A stretch of 6,237 bases of DNA from Candidatus Scybalocola fimicaballi (GTDB taxonomy: Bacteria; Bacteroidota; Bacteroidia; Bacteroidales; Paludibacteraceae). Below are positions 5,595 through 6,237 of this stretch, one piece after another. A program made the position numbers and the translations under genes. The DNA lies in assembly GCA_002317115.1 (NCBI GenBank), contig DCIP01000146.1:1-6237 (forward strand), in the 5' to 3' direction. Numbering within the stretch: position 1 is the first letter of the stretch; each line of letters opens with the position of its first letter. A model generated the notes under the pieces. That model ran no database searches. It worked only from the letters and a program-made list of their open reading frames with translations, and was not told the DNA's origin.

Positions 5595-5649
5595 AAATTT
5601 TTACTTAAAGACATCATACACAATGACTTAGTACGATATCTTATAGACC

Positions 5650-6237
5650 TTACTCAATATAACTGATTTGGAAGCCGCATTTTTCAATTAGGGCATTCCA
5701 TGGACTCTTATTATACCTAGTTGCATCCTTTAAAATGTGAAGCCTTTTTGAAGAACATGAGCTACCACACTTGTTAACATAGTTAGAATTTTCAAGATCG
5801 TAAAATAGAAGAGGTAACAATGCTCCTTTTGGTGCTATGCTTGAATAACAATAAATATCACCTAAATAATAACAATTTTGCCCATTATAGTCTGATATCT
5901 TTTTTACACATGCAGGAATATGCAACGCTGCAATGTGAGAGTCATTATAGAAACACTTTCTTGGCAATTTCTCAAAGCCATCTGTTTTGACAATCACATA
6001 GTGTCTTTTATTCATGCCCTGCTTGCCAAGATTGGCAAATTCAATACTGGATGTAGGTTCAATATCTTTTCCATCTACGATCACTTTTGTTATATGAGGA
6101 CGTAATTCATCAAAACCTCCCAAATTCCATGTTTCACCAGAACCTATATAAAGAATGAATTTCAAGTCATTAGCACTATCGTACATAGAGAATTCTCTTT
6201 CTGCTAATTCTCTTGCCTCTGCTTCTGCCTTTGCTTT
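5650..6237 (-). CDS. surface-protein-like gene with probable BspA/LRR-type C-terminal cap, 5'-partial
   Basis: No firm function is recognised. The frame stays open to the right edge: 17 more codons (KAKAEAEARELAEREFS) lie ahead of the internal Met at 6186, so that Met is probably not the start and at least 195 residues are encoded. The edge segment is a charged, Ala/Glu/Lys-rich helix likely to belong to a coiled coil. After it come a beta-rich region with ITKVIVDGKDI and HYVIVKTDGFEKLPRKCFYND, then LHIPACVKKI, GDIYCYSSIAPKG and a tail LHILKDATRYNKSPWNALIEK...ISYIE. The last pieces resemble the pattern 'IYCxAxxPP ... LYVPKGTxxxYxxxxxW...I.E' that closes many BspA-like Bacteroidales proteins, so a degenerate LRR_5 cap is my best inference. 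Codons are strikingly A/T-rich compared with the Mur-thiL pair, which fits an accessory gene. An intrinsic terminator follows. Confidence 0.6.
   Translation of the reverse strand, partial: KAKAEAEARELAEREFSMYDSANDLKFILYIGSGETWNLGGFDELRPHITKVIVDGKDIEPTSSIEFANLGKQGMNKRHYVIVKTDGFEKLPRKCFYNDSHIAALHIPACVKKISDYNGQNCYYLGDIYCYSSIAPKGALLPLLFYDLENSNYVNKCGSSCSSKRLHILKDATRYNKSPWNALIEKCGFQISYIE

Noticed and set aside
6184..6186. Met at 6186 as the start of the right-edge gene
   Set aside because: The same frame continues 17 codons to the window edge with a protein-like charged helix; no promoter or leader is visible at this position.

Overview
The window looks like a piece of a Bacteroidales chromosome (Prevotella/Bacteroides-type). 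Several signs point this way. Two minus-strand genes are preceded by a near-perfect Bacteroidetes-type promoter (TTTG/TTG, 19-20 bp, then TAnnTTTG). Starts lack Shine-Dalgarno sequences and sit behind A/T-rich leaders. There is a secreted BspA-type leucine-rich-repeat protein, and the intergenic spacers carry short G+C-rich hairpin repeats of the kind seen in this order. No single organism can be named from the sequence alone.

Left part (1-2256, plus strand): a housekeeping pair. A Mur-ligase-family ATP-dependent amide ligase, cut off by the left window edge, is followed after 61 bp by thiL (thiamine-monophosphate kinase). A strong 9-bp hairpin lies between them. I see no Bacteroidetes-type promoter in front of thiL, so co-transcription is likely. 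The two enzymes have no obvious shared pathway.

Junction (2257-2526): a dense non-coding block between the convergent thiL and LRR genes. It holds a 10-bp-stem hairpin that probably terminates thiL, a palindrome, three REP-like G+C-rich hairpins and a 7-bp triplicated motif.

Right part (2527-6237, all genes on the minus strand): this part looks accessory and is visibly richer in A+T, especially at the right end. It contains, in transcription order from the right edge: the C-terminal part of a surface-protein-like gene (coiled-coil-like run, beta-rich region, a probable degenerate BspA/LRR cap) with its own intrinsic terminator; an orphan YhcG/DUF1016-type PD-(D/E)XK nuclease-domain gene with its own promoter; and the BspA-like secreted LRR gene with its own promoter and a leader hairpin. 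These look like three separately transcribed genes, not one operon.

The element tying the window together is a dispersed hairpin repeat. It occurs three times in the same orientation (near 2301, 4179 and 5385), always between genes, with indels that let the copies be compared. I found no CRISPR array, RNA gene, transposase or convincing new multi-gene system. The most unusual items are the repeat family, the register-preserving insert duplication in the LRR protein, and the truncated right-edge gene.
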